A DNA stretch of 17,312 nt from Geoglobus sp. (GCA_027019885.1 JALUWC010000064.1:1-17312), one strand, 5' to 3'. Shown: positions 5,971 to 11,978, counted from the stretch's first letter. Translations and numbers: made by a program. The notes: a model not told the origin generated them from the sequence alone.

Positions 5971-6186
5971 CTTTTATCTCTCCTTTTTATTTTTATGAAT
6001 TAATTAACAGCAAATGATTTATCTGCCATTAAATTATTAAAGTTAAATAAAATTCTTGGATAATTTCTCAGGATTTTTATCATCACCTCCTTATATTCAA
6101 AGTCAGCAGAGCAGGGGCACACTCTCTCGTCAGGTGTATACAGTATACAGCCTGTATACACCTCAACTGTATACAGCGAGTATACA
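5842..6186. repeat. Two clusters of GTATAC palindromes around AT-rich DNA
   Basis: GTATAC cores occur at 5843, 5854 and 5872, and at 6136, 6143, 6154, 6169 and 6180, most as TGTATACA or AGTATACA. Several spacings are 11 bp, one helical turn. Between the clusters lies strongly AT-rich DNA (about 5975-6095, including TTAATTAA). The layout suits an origin, a centromere-like partition site or a strong multi-site operator for the genes starting at 5970. Confidence 0.65.
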
Positions 6187-6194
6187 CCCATCAC
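6000..6194 (-). CDS. Doubtful ORF across the AT-rich gap (64 aa)
   Basis: A GTG at 6194 overlaps the stop of the zinc/HTH gene, and a frame stays open to 6000. It translates five GTATAC palindromes as VYS/LYT/VYT repeats and then AT-rich DNA as Lys, Asn, Ile and Phe codons, which is typical of non-coding DNA read by chance. Coupled translation of part of it cannot be excluded; GGAGGTG stands near 6085. Confidence 0.2.
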   Translation of the reverse strand: MMGVYSLYTVEVYTGCILYTPDERVCPCSADFEYKEVMIKILRNYPRILFNFNNLMADKSFAVN

Positions 6195-6451
6195 TGGACA
6201 ACGACCTCCACCTTTCCCGTCTCTTTAGTCTCTTTGGCAACCCTGATGACCTTGGCGACCCTCTCATCGAGGTTCCACTTCCCGAACCTCTCCTCGACGA
6301 TGGCCATGAGCTGGACGAAGGTAATTCTACCCGTCCTCCTGATCTCCCTGACGATCTGATACTCCCTGGTCTGCGCTATGGACTTGCACCTCTGGCTGCA
6401 GAACCTCTTACGGTTTCCGAGCTCCATGCCGCAGACCTCACACCTCGTCAT
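6191..6451 (-). CDS. FCS-like zinc finger plus helical DNA-binding domain (86 aa)
   Basis: The start is ATG at 6451, so that the first CxxC pair is kept. C4-C7 and C18-C22 (CEVCGMELGNRKRFCSQRC) form a treble-clef type finger of the FCS/zinc-ribbon class. Residues 30-86 are helical with a helix-turn-helix look (RITFVQLMAIVEERFGKWN) and end in a hydrophobic strand. It overlaps the previous gene by 14 bases. A small DNA-binding regulator is likely. It stops right at the GTATAC cluster. Confidence 0.7.
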   Translation of the reverse strand: MTRCEVCGMELGNRKRFCSQRCKSIAQTREYQIVREIRRTGRITFVQLMAIVEERFGKWNLDERVAKVIRVAKETKETGKVEVVVQ

Positions 6452-6596
6452 AGGGCACGAGTTCCTTCCAGTTAGCCTCACCCTCGAACGGGCAGAATTG
6501 TGGATTGGAGTCGCTGTTGGCGTTTGGGATGATGAAGACACAGGGATTAGAGTGATCACAATCAAAGCAGGAGAAGACTCGCATATCGGAGGTCAT
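6438..6596 (-). CDS. Cysteine-rich zinc mini-protein (52 aa)
   Basis: Cysteines in CFDCDHSNPC (residues 10-19) and FCPF (35) could bind one zinc. The middle is Asn- and Ser-rich, and the C-terminus is acidic with Trp (NWKELVPYDEV). The ATG overlaps the exonuclease stop as ATGA, and GGAGGCTGATGC lies just upstream. No known family. Confidence 0.65.
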   Translation of the reverse strand: MTSDMRVFSCFDCDHSNPCVFIIPNANSDSNPQFCPFEGEANWKELVPYDEV

Positions 6597-7171
6597 GGAG
6601 CATCAGCCTCCAGCACAATCTCATCAAGCTCGTAGCGTCTCTCTATATTGTGCTCTACCAAATAGCGAAGCCTCTCAAAGACCTGGCCGGTTACAGAGAG
6701 GTCGGAAAGACAGTGCTTTATTATCGGACCAAAGTTCCTCTCTTCCCAGAGCCTCGGAACATCGGCTCCAGAAACGTCATCGCTGACCTCGATGTCAAAA
6801 AACTCTGCAACTGCTCTAAGGCTCAGATTTCTGTTCTTGGTATTCAGATAACGGGTGACGATGGTCATAAGGTCGGCTCTATACATTCTTCTGAGAAGGC
6901 CAGCCTCTACAAGGTAGCCCCATTTGAGCGTTCTTGCAGTTATGAACGGGATGTCAAAGTTCTGGATGTTATAACCTATGAGGACCTGGGTGCGTAGAGG
7001 GTCTTCATCATCCAGGATGTAGTCGTAGAAGTCTCTGAGAATTTTACTCTCCTCCTCATCTGTGAAAACTCTCACATCCTTGCCTTTCAGGACACCAATT
7101 ACCACTATGCGGTCACTGAATGGATCCAAGCCTGTCGTCTCTATATCGAGGATGACAGAGTGGAGCTTCAT
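6593..7171 (-). CDS. PolB-type DEDD 3'-5' exonuclease (192 aa)
   Basis: A stand-alone RNase H-fold exonuclease like the proofreading domain of family B DNA polymerases. Exo I is LDIETTGLD (D9, E11), Exo II is YNIQNFDIPF (D73), and Exo III is HCLSDLSVT (D157). In Exo III the spacing is that of DEDDy enzymes (Y-x3-D), but the tyrosine is replaced by H153. All four metal ligands are present, so activity on single-stranded DNA or primer ends is expected. The gene overlaps both neighbours by four bases. In the element it would trim or proofread replication products. The end LEADAP translates the recurrent junction motif. Confidence 0.88.
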   Translation of the reverse strand: MKLHSVILDIETTGLDPFSDRIVVIGVLKGKDVRVFTDEEESKILRDFYDYILDDEDPLRTQVLIGYNIQNFDIPFITARTLKWGYLVEAGLLRRMYRADLMTIVTRYLNTKNRNLSLRAVAEFFDIEVSDDVSGADVPRLWEERNFGPIIKHCLSDLSVTGQVFERLRYLVEHNIERRYELDEIVLEADAP

Positions 7172-7266
7172 TGTGCATCAACCCTCGCCTTCACCACCCT
7201 CCTCTGTCTCTCCTCCAGCAATCTGTCGGCCCTGACGAACCTAAACCTCCCGTCAGTGGTCTGCAT
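7168..7266 (-). CDS. Very small basic protein (32 aa)
   Basis: A 32-codon frame begins at the TGATG overlap with the previous stop (GGGAGG upstream) and ends in an ATGA overlap with the exonuclease start. The product is very rich in Arg (GRFRFVRADRLLEERQRRVV) and probably one helix. Tiling at both ends and a good ribosome site support it. It may bind nucleic acid or a partner. Confidence 0.5.
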   Translation of the reverse strand: MQTTDGRFRFVRADRLLEERQRRVVKARVDAQ

Positions 7267-7922
7267 CAGGCAACCTCCCAGGGTGTTCCTATTACCTCCC
7301 TCTCAACAGCGAGCTTGTCCCTCATCTCTGTGACTCTGCCATCCCTCTTCAACAGGTAGTTCCTGCCCTTCTCCTTCACAAGCTCAGCACTGAAAACAGG
7401 GTAGCTGGCCAAGAACTGCATCAGATAGTTAACATAGCTTGCAGGAACCTTGACCTTCAACCTCTCGAGAACCTCAGCAACAGTTCTTCTATCAGCCTTT
7501 TCCGGAAGCTCATCATAGAGATCATAGATCTTCTGCATGTCCACCCTGAAGAGGTTATGCCTTGTCCCGTTGTTTTCGTAGACGAAAATTAGCTCTCCAT
7601 TCTCCACCTTGTACATCACCCTGTCCGTGAGCCTCACATAGTCCTCTTTCTGTTGAGGACCTTCTTCAACCTCAACATCTGAATCCACAACTTCCTCCTT
7701 TTCTTCTTCCATCACCTCCTTTTCAGCCCCGAACGGGACTGTGAGCCTGATCCATGATTTACGATCAGCATGATGGGTGCTGACCATTATCTCATCCTCA
7801 GAAATTCCAAATTCCTCAACTACAGCCCTGCAAATCCTCATGAAGGCAGACAGTCTGCATTCAGGGATGTGCACGTATGCAGCTTCTTCCTGGTACCCTA
7901 TTACTGCATTAGTCTGAGCCAT
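7266..7922 (-). CDS. Hypothetical two-domain protein with acidic linker (218 aa)
   Basis: The ATG at 7922 (MAQTNAVIGY) follows GGTGAGG by eleven bases. A TTG further upstream would put the start inside the cysteine-rich gene. Residues 1-66 form an alpha/beta domain, 68-94 a Glu/Asp-rich linker, and 95-218 a second mainly helical domain (RHNLFRVDMQKIYDLYDELP). No motif names it. The preceding Toprim and following exonuclease genes suggest DNA metabolism. A single-stranded DNA-binding or adaptor role is possible but not shown. Confidence 0.7.
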   Translation of the reverse strand: MAQTNAVIGYQEEAAYVHIPECRLSAFMRICRAVVEEFGISEDEIMVSTHHADRKSWIRLTVPFGAEKEVMEEEKEEVVDSDVEVEEGPQQKEDYVRLTDRVMYKVENGELIFVYENNGTRHNLFRVDMQKIYDLYDELPEKADRRTVAEVLERLKVKVPASYVNYLMQFLASYPVFSAELVKEKGRNYLLKRDGRVTEMRDKLAVEREVIGTPWEVA

Positions 7923-7936
7923 TATAGAGTGAAACC

Positions 7937-8056
7937 TCACCTTCCACACCTCCTGCAGTTTCGAGGTCCGCAAAATCCACCATTAAGGCAGAACAACCTG
8001 CCGTGGAGATCCTTGCAGATGTCGGGACAGGAAAAGCCAACGTTAAGGAGAAACAT
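7937..8056 (-). CDS. Cysteine-rich mini-protein (39 aa, six Cys)
   Basis: The frame reads MFLLNVGFSCPDIC and continues with four more cysteines to CRRCGR at the end, six Cys in 39 residues. Spacing CP-x2-C, then FC, FC, NC, RCG. GGGGGTCAAG before the ATG is a good ribosome site. It overlaps the previous gene by 14 bases. It could hold one zinc with spare thiols, or disulphides in a thermophile. Confidence 0.65.
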   Translation of the reverse strand: MFLLNVGFSCPDICKDLHGRLFCLNGGFCGPRNCRRCGR

Positions 8057-8207
8057 CTTGACCCCCTTTGAGAACATCGGAACCCCTCCTCATGGGTTCG
8101 GGAACCACAACAATATTACCACAGGTGCAGCAGGTAAAGTGGATGAAGTCAATCGGCTCGAAACAGCCGACATTACCGCAGACATGACAGACGAGCACGG
8201 GAATCAC
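8043..8207 (-). CDS. Zinc-ribbon mini-protein (54 aa)
   Basis: Two CxxC pairs, CHVCGN (residues 7-10) and CCTCGN (26-29), form a zinc ribbon. The tail after residue 33 is Pro-, Gly- and Arg-containing and probably flexible. The start may be the GTG at 8207, which overlaps the previous stop, or a second GTG at 8198 with GGTGAT just upstream; the latter gives 51 residues. No specific family. Confidence 0.6.
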   Translation of the reverse strand: MIPVLVCHVCGNVGCFEPIDFIHFTCCTCGNIVVVPEPMRRGSDVLKGGQDVSP

Positions 8208-8326
8208 CTTCCCCAGACCTCACATTCGAGGTTACACTTCACGCAGTGCGTCTCGTTCATGAACTTGTAGAGGTCTCCGATAATCTGAGGGCGTTTTGGG
8301 CAGGTCTCCAGAGAATACTTAGGCAT
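8204..8326 (-). CDS. Zinc-binding mini-protein (40 aa)
   Basis: One early cysteine (CPKR, residue 9) and a late group HCVKCNLEC (28-35) could bind one zinc. The helix between them is DLYKFMNET. TGATG couples it to the previous gene. The C-terminal WGR codons overlap the next GTG start. Confidence 0.6.
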   Translation of the reverse strand: MPKYSLETCPKRPQIIGDLYKFMNETHCVKCNLECEVWGR

Positions 8327-8460
8327 CAGACCACCACCCTCGTCTTCCTCCAGGGCATACTGCAGACATACTCCTTGACATCAAAGTGCCTGCAGATCCT
8401 TGGATTGGGGAGAGCACATCTGATGGGGCTCCAGCGGGTGAAGTTATGGCATGGAGACAT
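8326..8460 (-). CDS. Cysteine/histidine-rich mini-protein (44 aa)
   Basis: Cys at residues 4, 15, 23 and 33, with His 5 and 25 (PCHNF, RCAL, ICRHF, VCSM), are spaced nearly evenly and could form one zinc site. The end is basic and then hydrophobic (RKTRVVV). Its ATG overlaps the stop of the Toprim gene, and GGAGGCTGATGC lies just upstream. Confidence 0.6.
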   Translation of the reverse strand: MSPCHNFTRWSPIRCALPNPRICRHFDVKEYVCSMPWRKTRVVV

Positions 8461-9641
8461 CAGGCATCAGCCTCCTTGGGAGTCGAGAGCTTGGCAATAG
8501 CAGAAAGGATACGAGAATCGCTTAGTTTAGAAATTATCTTCTGCTCATACTCATCTTCGTCCAGTAACTCAGCCTCATCTATTGCTTTTTGTGCTTTTTC
8601 AATTACATCTGGCTTTATTTTTTCAAATTCTTTCTCTAGAACCTCTTTTAGCCTTTTAATTGGCTCATCAAAGTCTAAATCAATGTCAGCTATTTGTGGA
8701 ACTTCTGCGTCCACTATCTCTGCATCTGGATAACTCAGTTCATCCGCAAATTTTGACGCAGCTGTGGCGGGAATTGTGAAGAGTTCCCAGAGCTTGTCGC
8801 TCAGCTCCTCGAAAGCCTCCTTAACCCTCTCCTCAACAATGTCTTTGAGCAAATCTCTTGCTTCTTCAGGTGTTGGAGTTACTCTTATACCGAGTTTTCT
8901 CATTTTCGCAATCGTATAGGCCAAAACTGGGTTTTCTACGCCCCATCTGACTTTAAGAACAGACAATGCCGAAAGTTCTACCCTTTCATTCCTGAACTTC
9001 TTGAATTTGCCGGCTTCAGGCTGGGTAGGTAATGCCAGCAAGCTGGCGTCATCCTCATGCAGTCCAAGGTCTATTACGTTCTCAAGCCATAGCTTAAGGT
9101 GGTTGGTTCTCCTGCTCCCTACATCAAAAACCCTGTAGATCCATTCTCCTGCTGTATCGCAGTCATGTAATGCTAAAACTGGCCTGCCATCCAGCTTGAA
9201 AAGCTGCCTCATCAAGCGTGTTGAGAAACCCTGTCCCGCAACAATTGCCCATCCATGGTAGCTTAGCTCTTTCAAATCTTCAGCTTCATCAGCTTTCTCA
9301 ACGAATATGAAGCCTCTTGCCCTGTAATACACCTTCTCGAACTCGCTGATGGGTCTTTCAACGCCCCTATCGTAAATAATACCGATTGGCTTGGCTTCAG
9401 GTCTTTCAAGCCCATATTGTTTCTCAATGCTCGGCCATAAGTCATCTCTGTAGGTTGCGTAGCCTTGGGCTGAGAGAAAGTGGTTGAATTCCTGTTCTGT
9501 GATTTTCCCTTCCTTCAGTCTCTGGGTGAGGTATTCTCTGACTATATAGTAGCTTCCCCTGATTCTTCTGTTCTTTAACTCATCATAGTGCTGGAGAATT
9601 ATTTGTTCAACATTTGCCCAGAGGTTTGACCTTCTAGGCAT
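8460..9641 (-). CDS. Stand-alone Topo VI A/Spo11-like Toprim protein (393 aa)
   Basis: A Toprim domain is visible: a strand ending in the catalytic Glu (GFIFVEK, E115) and the acidic pair in LALHDCDTAGEW (D160, D162), as in subunit A of topoisomerase VI and Spo11. The N-terminal 100 residues are helical and contain RGSYYIVREYL (Y31, Y32), which could supply the DNA-cleaving tyrosine of a winged-helix cleavage domain. The C-terminus (250-393) is helical and acidic. No subunit B ATPase is encoded nearby, so it resembles the 'Mini-A' proteins described from mobile elements. GGGAGGT before the ATG fixes the start. Expected role: cutting or relaxing element DNA; whether it acts alone is unknown. 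Confidence 0.75.
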   Translation of the reverse strand: MPRRSNLWANVEQIILQHYDELKNRRIRGSYYIVREYLTQRLKEGKITEQEFNHFLSAQGYATYRDDLWPSIEKQYGLERPEAKPIGIIYDRGVERPISEFEKVYYRARGFIFVEKADEAEDLKELSYHGWAIVAGQGFSTRLMRQLFKLDGRPVLALHDCDTAGEWIYRVFDVGSRRTNHLKLWLENVIDLGLHEDDASLLALPTQPEAGKFKKFRNERVELSALSVLKVRWGVENPVLAYTIAKMRKLGIRVTPTPEEARDLLKDIVEERVKEAFEELSDKLWELFTIPATAASKFADELSYPDAEIVDAEVPQIADIDLDFDEPIKRLKEVLEKEFEKIKPDVIEKAQKAIDEAELLDEDEYEQKIISKLSDSRILSAIAKLSTPKEADA

Positions 9642-9762
9642 ATTTTACCTCCCTCTGCCTGCACACAGGTCCAATACCAAGAGCAACACTCTCAGGATCT
9701 GTCAGGGTTCTCCCACAGACCCTGCACCTGCCTATGGTTTTGCCCTCAAGGGTTGTCTGCAT
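9634..9762 (-). CDS. DUF6011-like zinc protein (42 aa)
   Basis: The core CRVCGRTLTDPESVALGIGP followed by VC matches the pattern of DUF6011, a short zinc motif (CxxC ... GxGPxC) found alone or fused to phage and plasmid proteins. It has no known catalytic function. The ATG at 9762 is served by GGAGG within the preceding gene, and its stop overlaps the Toprim start by eight bases. Confidence 0.75.
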   Translation of the reverse strand: MQTTLEGKTIGRCRVCGRTLTDPESVALGIGPVCRQREVKYA

Positions 9763-10021
9763 CCTCCATCAGCCTCCTGAAGAATTCCTCCCAGCTCAGC
9801 CTCTCGTAACCCTCTCCCTGGCAGTCCGGGCAGATTATGATCTCACCTTCATCACATTCATCACGATAGTAACAGGAGTTGCAGTCCCAGCTTTCTCCAT
9901 CCTTTCTGCAAGCCTCAAAAGATGGATTTGGAATCATCCCCTCTTTGTTGCATGTTCTGCAGGTAAAGATCTCCCTGACAGCCTCAACAAGATCCTCGCC
10001 AGAGAATTTCAGAGCAATCAC
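9746..10021 (-). CDS. DnaJ-like eight-cysteine zinc protein (91 aa)
   Basis: Cysteines at 21, 24, 38, 47, 50, 56, 64 and 67 include CRTCNKEG and CPDCQGEG, two ends of a DnaJ-type zinc domain that holds two zinc ions. A helix leads in and an acidic helix (WEEFFRRLMEDADNP) ends the protein. There is no J domain or peptide-binding domain. The start is GTG at 10021, with GGGGGGAG upstream and overlapping the previous stop. Likely a protein- or nucleic-acid-binding adaptor. Confidence 0.75.
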   Translation of the reverse strand: MIALKFSGEDLVEAVREIFTCRTCNKEGMIPNPSFEACRKDGESWDCNSCYYRDECDEGEIIICPDCQGEGYERLSWEEFFRRLMEDADNP

Positions 10022-10203
10022 GTCAGCTCCCCCCTTCTGAACTTGTGTGCCAGGAACATCAGTGCGATCATCTCAGGCTCCTCCCTGAACCTCAGCTGCT
10101 CTGGAATTGTCTCGAGCCAGTCGATGAACTCGCTGGCGAGCCTCTCAAACTGCTCGTCGGTCATGGGCTGGGGTCTGGGTATCTGGATCGCCACCGAACT
10201 CAT
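10018..10203 (-). CDS. Hypothetical helical protein (61 aa)
   Basis: After a Pro-rich start (QIPRPQPMT) the protein is helical and acidic, with regular hydrophobics (QFERLASEFIDWLETI). No motif is recognised. The ATG overlaps the previous stop (ATGA), with GGAGGTG eight bases upstream. It lies among the first genes of the operon. Confidence 0.65.
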   Translation of the reverse strand: MSSVAIQIPRPQPMTDEQFERLASEFIDWLETIPEQLRFREEPEMIALMFLAHKFRRGELT

Positions 10204-10424
10204 TTCTTCTCCACCTCCCCTGTCTCGAACTCCCTCTGGAGCTCCTTCGTGAACTCGGCAATCCCGTCAAGAACAGCCTCGATCTTCTGCTTACCAAGAC
10301 CGGTCTTCTCCTTCAGGTAGATGATCAGCAGCTGTCTCATGAATCCATGAGTAGGGATGTTCTCAAGGGCTCTGGAAATCTTCTCGAGTTCGACGGCGAT
10401 CTTCTCAGCAACCGTCTTCTCCAT
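10200..10424 (-). CDS. Hypothetical helical protein (74 aa)
   Basis: The start is ATG at 10424 with AGGAGGG six bases upstream, rather than the in-frame ATG at 10451 inside the previous gene. The product is helical with a hydrophobic centre (FMRQLLIIYLKEKTGLGKQK) that has a helix-turn-helix flavour, and ends EVEKK. It may be a small DNA- or protein-binding factor; no family assigned. Confidence 0.65.
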   Translation of the reverse strand: MEKTVAEKIAVELEKISRALENIPTHGFMRQLLIIYLKEKTGLGKQKIEAVLDGIAEFTKELQREFETGEVEKK

Positions 10425-10426
10425 GA

Positions 10427-10645
10427 CTAACCCTCCTGAATCACTTCGCAATCGCCGTCTGTGTCGATGAGAACAGATCTCATGCCGTTGTTTCTGATCC
10501 TCTCGAGCTCCTTCTGGCCTGCAACGTAAAAGAAGTCGGCAGGAGCCCTATAGAACCCTCTCTTGACGAGTTCTTCGATTTCCCGGTACATGCCCTTCGG
10601 CACCCGTATCATAACCGACTTTGCTTCATCTCTACCACGGGCCAT
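10427..10645 (-). CDS. Ribbon-helix-helix regulator at the operon head (72 aa)
   Basis: A basic lead (ARGRDEAK), a short strand (SVMIRVP) and two helices (YREIEELVKRG, APADFFYVAGQKELERI) are the plan of the CopG/Arc/MetJ family, whose dimers insert the strand into the major groove. About 20 residues follow the fold. It is the first gene of the leftward operon and is preceded by AGGAGG and, further up, by a perfect palindrome (10668-10690) between the TATA-like box and the likely start of transcription. It is therefore probably an autorepressor that sets expression of the operon. Confidence 0.85.
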   Translation of the reverse strand: MARGRDEAKSVMIRVPKGMYREIEELVKRGFYRAPADFFYVAGQKELERIRNNGMRSVLIDTDGDCEVIQEG

Positions 10646-10667
10646 ACCTCATACCTCCTATGTTTTA

Positions 10668-10690
10668 CTTAGATATTCTAAGCAATATCT
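10668..10690. promoter_or_regulatory. Overlapping palindromes, likely RHH operator
   Basis: CTTAGA-TAT-TCTAAG (10668-10682) and AGATATT-CTAAGC-AATATCT (10671-10690) are both perfect and overlap. They lie between a TATA-like box (10692-10701) and the first gene of the leftward operon, where a bound repressor would block transcription. The RHH protein encoded next is the obvious candidate. Confidence 0.65.
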
Positions 10691-10691
10691 C

Positions 10692-10701
10692 GTATTTAAT
10701 A
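10692..10701 (-). promoter_or_regulatory. TATA-like box of the leftward operon
   Basis: TATTAAATAC on the minus strand would place the transcript start near 10671, giving a leader of about 25 bases that carries AGGAGG before the ATG at 10645. Confidence 0.5.
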
Positions 10702-10763
10702 CTTTCGTTATTATAAGTAATATATTGTTTCTTGCCATAAAACTTGGAAAAACTAAGGTAGAA

Positions 10764-10787
10764 TTTAAGATTGTTCAACCAAACAAT
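10764..10787 (+). promoter_or_regulatory. Promoter and inverted repeat before the winged-helix gene
   Basis: TTTAAGA (10764-10770) is centred 26 bases before the ATG at 10793, so the mRNA should be leaderless. ATTGTT (10770-10775) and AACAAT (10782-10787) form an inverted repeat between box and start, a fitting autoregulatory site. Confidence 0.5.
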
Positions 10788-10792
10788 GCTTA

Positions 10793-11134
10793 ATGCCAAA
10801 AAAGAAAAGTGGTATCTTTGACTATATAGACGAAGTTGCTGTAAAAATTCTGAAGTTGATGAAGGGTAAAGAAAAAAGATATTCTGAACTCCAAAAAGAG
10901 AGCCCGTTATCACCAGGGGCTTTTAATTCGAGAATAAACCAGTTAATCGAGCTAAAATTTGTCGAAGTGAAGTATGACCTCGATAAAAGACATCCTGTTT
11001 ATATCCTCACACCAACTGGAGAACGCATATTGGAGCTGTTGGAAGAAATAGAAAAAGTATATAATGAGGGTGTTTCTGAGGAAGAGAAATTTGAAAAAGA
11101 GGTTGAAAAATTCCTACACTCCGACGAGAAGTAG
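10793..11134 (+). CDS. Winged-helix transcription regulator (113 aa)
   Basis: Residues 12-80 form a winged helix: helices DEVAVKILKLM, RYSELQKES and GAFNSRINQLIELKFV, then a two-strand wing (FVEVKYDLDKRHPVYILT) and the helix PTGERILELL. The pattern fits HxlR/PadR- or ArsR-like archaeal regulators; no cysteine sensor is present. The C-terminal tail (about 84-113, EEIEKVYNEGVSEEEKFEKE) is acidic and recurs in a separate short ORF at 11862-11978. It is transcribed away from the leftward operon and precedes a nuclease gene, so it may control either one. Confidence 0.8.
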   Translation: MPKKKSGIFDYIDEVAVKILKLMKGKEKRYSELQKESPLSPGAFNSRINQLIELKFVEVKYDLDKRHPVYILTPTGERILELLEEIEKVYNEGVSEEEKFEKEVEKFLHSDEK

Positions 11135-11223
11135 GTAAACCGTGTTGGAACTAATCAGTAACTTTTAAGTAAGATTTCAACCACAAACTGATAATACTTT
11201 ACAATTATGTAGAGGTGTGACAA

Positions 11224-11865
11224 ATGGCCAGACTAACTCGTAAAAATGCAACAGAAATCCTATCACAATTGAAAAAAGACCAGTTGAAAGAAATCGCACG
11301 AATTTTCGGTTTGCCGGTATCCGGAAACAAGGACGAGCTAATCAGTCTGATTGTCTCGAATACCAGACCGTCTGACTTGGCCAAGGTTCTCGAATCGGAG
11401 ATTGGGCCAAAAGAAAAGAAAAAAGGCGATACCAAGCCTAAAGCCGAAACCAAACAAAAGAGGCGCGAACAAGATGTTGACGCTTCAAAACTCTTCAAGG
11501 AAATCGTCAAGCTCCTGAAGAAAGTTACGCCACCCAAGGTGAAGAGCGAGGACGAACTCGAGCTGTATGTCCTCGGACTTCTGCAAGGAAAGTTTGAGAG
11601 CAAGAAAATAGAGGTGGTGCCGCAGACGATAGCGGTCTCAAAGGGGAAAACGACGCAACCAGACATTGTCGTTGGAGGTGTCGTGGCGGTTGAGTTGAAG
11701 TACATCCGGGGCTCGGGTGATGCAGACCGGGGCATTGGCCAAGCAACAAAATATGCCAGCATGTACCCCTATGTTGTCCTTTACTACTACGACCCACAGA
11801 AAAGAAGCCACCATAGCAACTCTGCGTTGGCGAAGAACATTGAGTTGATTGTTTATCCAAGGTGA
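11224..11865 (+). CDS. SAP-domain PD-(D/E)XK nuclease (213 aa)
   Basis: A SAP-like helix-extended-helix (residues 9-46, LKEIARIFGLPVSGNKDEL) should bind DNA. A Lys/Glu-rich linker (62-85) leads to a nuclease domain with PDIVVGGVVAVELKY: D147 and E157-x-K159 form the PD-(D/E)XK signature, and GIGQATKY (Q173) is the usual following helix. Activity as a DNA endonuclease is expected. GAGGTG lies seven bases before the ATG. Codons look more GC-rich than those of the preceding regulator gene, a hint of separate origin. The layout suits a restriction-like or repair nuclease. No methyltransferase partner is adjacent. Confidence 0.8.
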   Translation: MARLTRKNATEILSQLKKDQLKEIARIFGLPVSGNKDELISLIVSNTRPSDLAKVLESEIGPKEKKKGDTKPKAETKQKRREQDVDASKLFKEIVKLLKKVTPPKVKSEDELELYVLGLLQGKFESKKIEVVPQTIAVSKGKTTQPDIVVGGVVAVELKYIRGSGDADRGIGQATKYASMYPYVVLYYYDPQKRSHHSNSALAKNIELIVYPR

Positions 11866-11978
11866 AGAACACCTTAACCTTCGAAGAGATAGAAAGAGTT
11901 TACAGGGAAGGAGTCTCTGAGGATGAGAAGTTTGAGAGGGAGGCTGGGGAGTATTTGTATTCTGGAGATGAGAAGTAA
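11862..11978 (+). pseudogene. Short ORF repeating the regulator's C-terminal tail (38 aa)
   Basis: Starting at a GTG that overlaps the nuclease stop, the frame encodes FEEIERVYREGVSEDEKFER and ends SGDEK. Of about 33 aligned residues, some 20 are identical to the tail of the winged-helix protein at 10793-11134. The DNA-binding part is missing. It is best seen as the remnant of a second regulator gene cut by insertion or recombination at the nuclease end, though coupled translation (GTGA) would allow a free tail peptide. Confidence 0.6.

Noticed and set aside
7770..8270. Rightward 166-codon open frame
   Set aside because: Antisense to the cysteine-rich mini-genes and the 218-aa gene; His/Asn/Gln-rich chance translation without a start context.
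11205..11762. Leftward 185-codon frame opposite the nuclease gene
   Set aside because: Shadow of the SAP plus PD-(D/E)XK gene, whose motifs and ribosome site are clear. The antisense product is Ser/Phe/Thr-rich with no motif.
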